DNA of 7,003 nucleotides from MGBC113645 sp036308445 (lineage in GTDB: Bacteria; Bacillota_I; Bacilli_A; Erysipelotrichales; Coprobacillaceae). Positions 5,224 through 7,003 of the stretch are shown here, piece after piece (the stretch's first letter is position 1; every line of letters begins with the position of its first letter). A program made the position numbers and the translations under genes. Under the pieces are notes generated by a model. The model saw nothing but the letters and a program-made list of their open reading frames with translations, did no database searches and had not been told where the DNA came from. The stretch spans positions 1-7,003 of the forward strand of contig JAXJVS010000166.1 in the NCBI GenBank assembly GCA_036308445.1, in the 5' to 3' direction.

Positions 5224-6813
5224 ATGAATAATATGTATGATGCAATTATTGTTGGTGGCGGACCTGCTGGTTTATCCGCTGCCATCTATCTTGCAAGAGC
5301 TAAATTTTCTGTATTAGTTATAGAAAAAGATCATTTTGGAGGACAGATCACTATTACATCAGAAGTTGTGAATTACCCAGGACATGTGAAAACTAGTGGT
5401 AAAGAATTAACGGAAAATATGAGAATTCAAGCTCAAAATTTTGGTGCAGAATTCTTACTTGCTGAAGTTAAGAATATAGAATTAAAAGACAATATCAAAA
5501 CAATTATAACAAATAAAGGTACTTATAAAAGTGTTGGAGTAATTCTTGCAACTGGATGCCATCCTAGAAAATTAGGATTTCCTGGAGAAAAAGAGTATCA
5601 AGGTCATGGTGTTGCTTATTGTGCTACTTGTGATGGAGAATTCTTTACTGGAAAAGATGTCTTTGTAATTGGTGGAGGATTTGCAGCGGCAGAAGAGGCA
5701 GTATTTCTTACTAAATATGCTAAAAAAGTAACAATTATTGTTAGAGAAGATGATTTCTTATGTGCAAAGAGTGTTGCTGATAAAGCAAAGAATAATGAAA
5801 AGATTGAAGTATTCTATAATACAGAAATCGTAGAAGCAAAAGGAGATCATCTATTAAGAGAAGCAACTTTCATTAATAATCAAACAAAAGAAAAATGGAC
5901 TTATCGAACTGATGACACTTTTGGAATATTTGTATTTGCAGGTTATCAACCAGAATCTAAATTGTTTGAAGGACAGGTTATTCTTAGTGAATCTAAGAAT
6001 CTAATTGTAGACTCTAATCAAAAAACAAATCTTGATGGTGTATACGGTGCAGGAGATATTTGTGTAAAACAATTAAGGCAAGTTGTTACAGCAGTTAGTG
6101 ATGGAGCAACTGCTGCTACATCCTTAGAAAAATATATTCCCCCAGTTATAGAAAATCTTGGTATAACAACTAAAGAGAATAAACCAAAAGAGATTGTTAA
6201 AGAATCTGAAGAAGAAAATAATGGATTTATAACAGAACCGATGAAACAACAGTTAAAACCTATCTTTGAAAGATTTACTAAACAATTAGTTATTCATTTA
6301 GAAGATAATCAATCAAAACTATCTCAAGAAATGAAAGGATTCTTAGAAGAATTTATTCAATTAACTGATAAAGTTACTTATATTGTTGAGGATGGTGAAG
6401 TTCCATCAATGAAGTTCTATGATGAGAATAATCAGTATCTAGGAGTTAACTATCATGGTATACCTGGTGGTCATGAATTTAATTCATTTGTTATTGCTTT
6501 ATACAATGCAATTGGACCAAAACAGCCAATTGATAATGCTATCTTAGATAGAATACGTTCTATTGACAAAAAGATAAAGTTATCTGTAGTAGTATCGTTA
6601 TCATGTACAATGTGTCCAGAATTGGTTATGGCATCTCAAAGAATAGCATTAGAGAATAAAAAAATAGAAGCAGAAATGTATGATTTATCACATTTCCCTT
6701 CTTTAAAAGAGCAATATAAGATTATGAGCGTTCCATGTCTTATTATTAATGATAAAGATGTTTATTTTGGTAAAAAAGATATAGCTCAATTATTAGAAAT
6801 ATTAAACATTTAA
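5224..6813 (+). CDS. AhpF-like flavoprotein reductase, thioredoxin-reductase domain first
   Basis: This protein probably passes NAD(P)H electrons to AhpC. Residues 1-305 form a thioredoxin-reductase-like unit: FAD site GGGPAG (11-16), redox disulfide CATC (133-136), nucleotide site GGGFAA (150-155), and the second FAD motif YGAGDIC (274-280) with RQVVTAVSDGATAA (285-298). A charged linker (about 310-335) follows. Residues 336-529 look like the tandem thioredoxin folds that normally form the N-terminus of AhpF: GIPGGHEFNSFVIAL (412-426) in the first, and SLSCTMCPELV (458-468) with the cis-proline segment SVPC (502-505) in the second. The order is therefore the reverse of E. coli AhpF. I recall a described family with this plan, 'AhpF homolog' (TIGR03143), adjacent to ahpC. 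GGGFAA replaces the usual GGGNSA, and VREDDF replaces the NADPH motif HRRxxxR. The start has only a weak AGGA (5210-5213); Met4 (5233) is an alternative. Confidence 0.9.
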   Translation: MNNMYDAIIVGGGPAGLSAAIYLARAKFSVLVIEKDHFGGQITITSEVVNYPGHVKTSGKELTENMRIQAQNFGAEFLLAEVKNIELKDNIKTIITNKGTYKSVGVILATGCHPRKLGFPGEKEYQGHGVAYCATCDGEFFTGKDVFVIGGGFAAAEEAVFLTKYAKKVTIIVREDDFLCAKSVADKAKNNEKIEVFYNTEIVEAKGDHLLREATFINNQTKEKWTYRTDDTFGIFVFAGYQPESKLFEGQVILSESKNLIVDSNQKTNLDGVYGAGDICVKQLRQVVTAVSDGATAATSLEKYIPPVIENLGITTKENKPKEIVKESEEENNGFITEPMKQQLKPIFERFTKQLVIHLEDNQSKLSQEMKGFLEEFIQLTDKVTYIVEDGEVPSMKFYDENNQYLGVNYHGIPGGHEFNSFVIALYNAIGPKQPIDNAILDRIRSIDKKIKLSVVVSLSCTMCPELVMASQRIALENKKIEAEMYDLSHFPSLKEQYKIMSVPCLIINDKDVYFGKKDIAQLLEILNI

Positions 6814-6823
6814 AAAGTATGAG

Positions 6824-6829
6824 AGGAGG
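6824..6829 (+). promoter_or_regulatory. Ribosome binding site of eno
   Basis: A full AGGAGG lies 6 bases before ATG 6836. It fixes the enolase start in the 22-bp gap after the AhpF-like gene; I see no terminator or promoter-like pair in that gap. Confidence 0.85.
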
Positions 6830-6835
6830 AAAATC

Positions 6836-7003
6836 ATGGATAAAATTAAAAGTGTATATGCTAGAGAAATCTTAGATTCTCGTGGAAACCCAACAGTTGA
6901 AGTTGAAGTCACTACTGAAAGTGGAGCTTGCGGAAGAGCTAGTGTTCCTAGTGGAGCTTCTACTGGAATTTATGAAGCTGTTGAATTAAGAGATGGTGAT
7001 AAG
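6836..7003 (+). CDS. eno: Enolase, N-terminal part (cut by window end)
   Basis: Enolase converts 2-phosphoglycerate to phosphoenolpyruvate in glycolysis and, in many bacteria, also takes part in the RNA degradosome or is displayed on the cell surface. Only the first 56 codons are in the window; the frame stays open to the last base. The translation contains AREILDSRGNPTVEVEV (9-25) and ASVPSGASTGIYEAVELRD (35-53), the hallmark N-terminal enolase segments, the second of which carries the mobile active-site loop with its Ser. The strong AGGAGG upstream supports the start. The gene begins 22 bp after the AhpF-like stop in the same direction, so at least part of its transcription may come from the ahpC promoter. 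Confidence 0.97.
   Translation, partial: MDKIKSVYAREILDSRGNPTVEVEVTTESGACGRASVPSGASTGIYEAVELRDGDK

Overview
The window is AT-rich DNA from a low-GC Gram-positive bacterium (Bacillota). The evidence is strong AGGAGG/GGTGAT ribosome binding sites, U-tailed hairpin terminators, a gene order that recalls the Bacillus subtilis spoIIR-ywlC-ywlF(rpiB)-glyA neighbourhood, and an AhpC gene paired with the AhpF-like reductase type common in anaerobic Firmicutes. A gut anaerobe of the Erysipelotrichia type would fit, but that placement is inference.

Layout. Positions 1-187 hold the end of an rRNA operon: 23S-5S spacer, 5S rRNA and a strong terminator. At 241-606 (+) is a small exported protein that resembles a shortened SpoIIR, the forespore signal that activates sigma-E processing. 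A 196-base AT-rich gap with a 14-bp inverted repeat follows. Two short chromate-transporter (CHR) family genes lie on the minus strand (1875 down to 803), overlapping by 4 bp; they probably form an antiparallel pair in the membrane. A 350-base non-coding stretch (1876-2229) precedes a tight plus-strand operon: threonylcarbamoyl-AMP synthase (Sua5/TsaC), ribose-5-phosphate isomerase B and serine hydroxymethyltransferase (glyA), closed by a clear terminator at 4525-4552. A new transcription unit then starts from a well-formed promoter with a perfect palindrome in its -35/-10 spacer: ahpC, an AhpF-like reductase with reversed domain order, and, after only 22 bp with no terminator, the first 56 codons of enolase (eno), cut by the window end.

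How the genes work together. Sua5 supplies the tRNA t6A precursor, RpiB links the pentose phosphate pathway, and GlyA makes glycine and one-carbon units; all three are housekeeping genes kept together in many Bacillota. AhpC reduces peroxides and the downstream flavoprotein recycles it with NAD(P)H electrons. The location of the SpoIIR-like gene upstream of sua5 matches the B. subtilis order and supports its identification; the CHR pair interrupts that order on the opposite strand.

I do not see a wholly new system. The items most worth checking are the palindromic operator in the ahpC promoter, the shortened SpoIIR-like protein, the reversed AhpF-like fusion with its unusual nucleotide site, the ahp-eno linkage, and a 5S rRNA whose helix II arms do not pair, with every mismatch being C-A.
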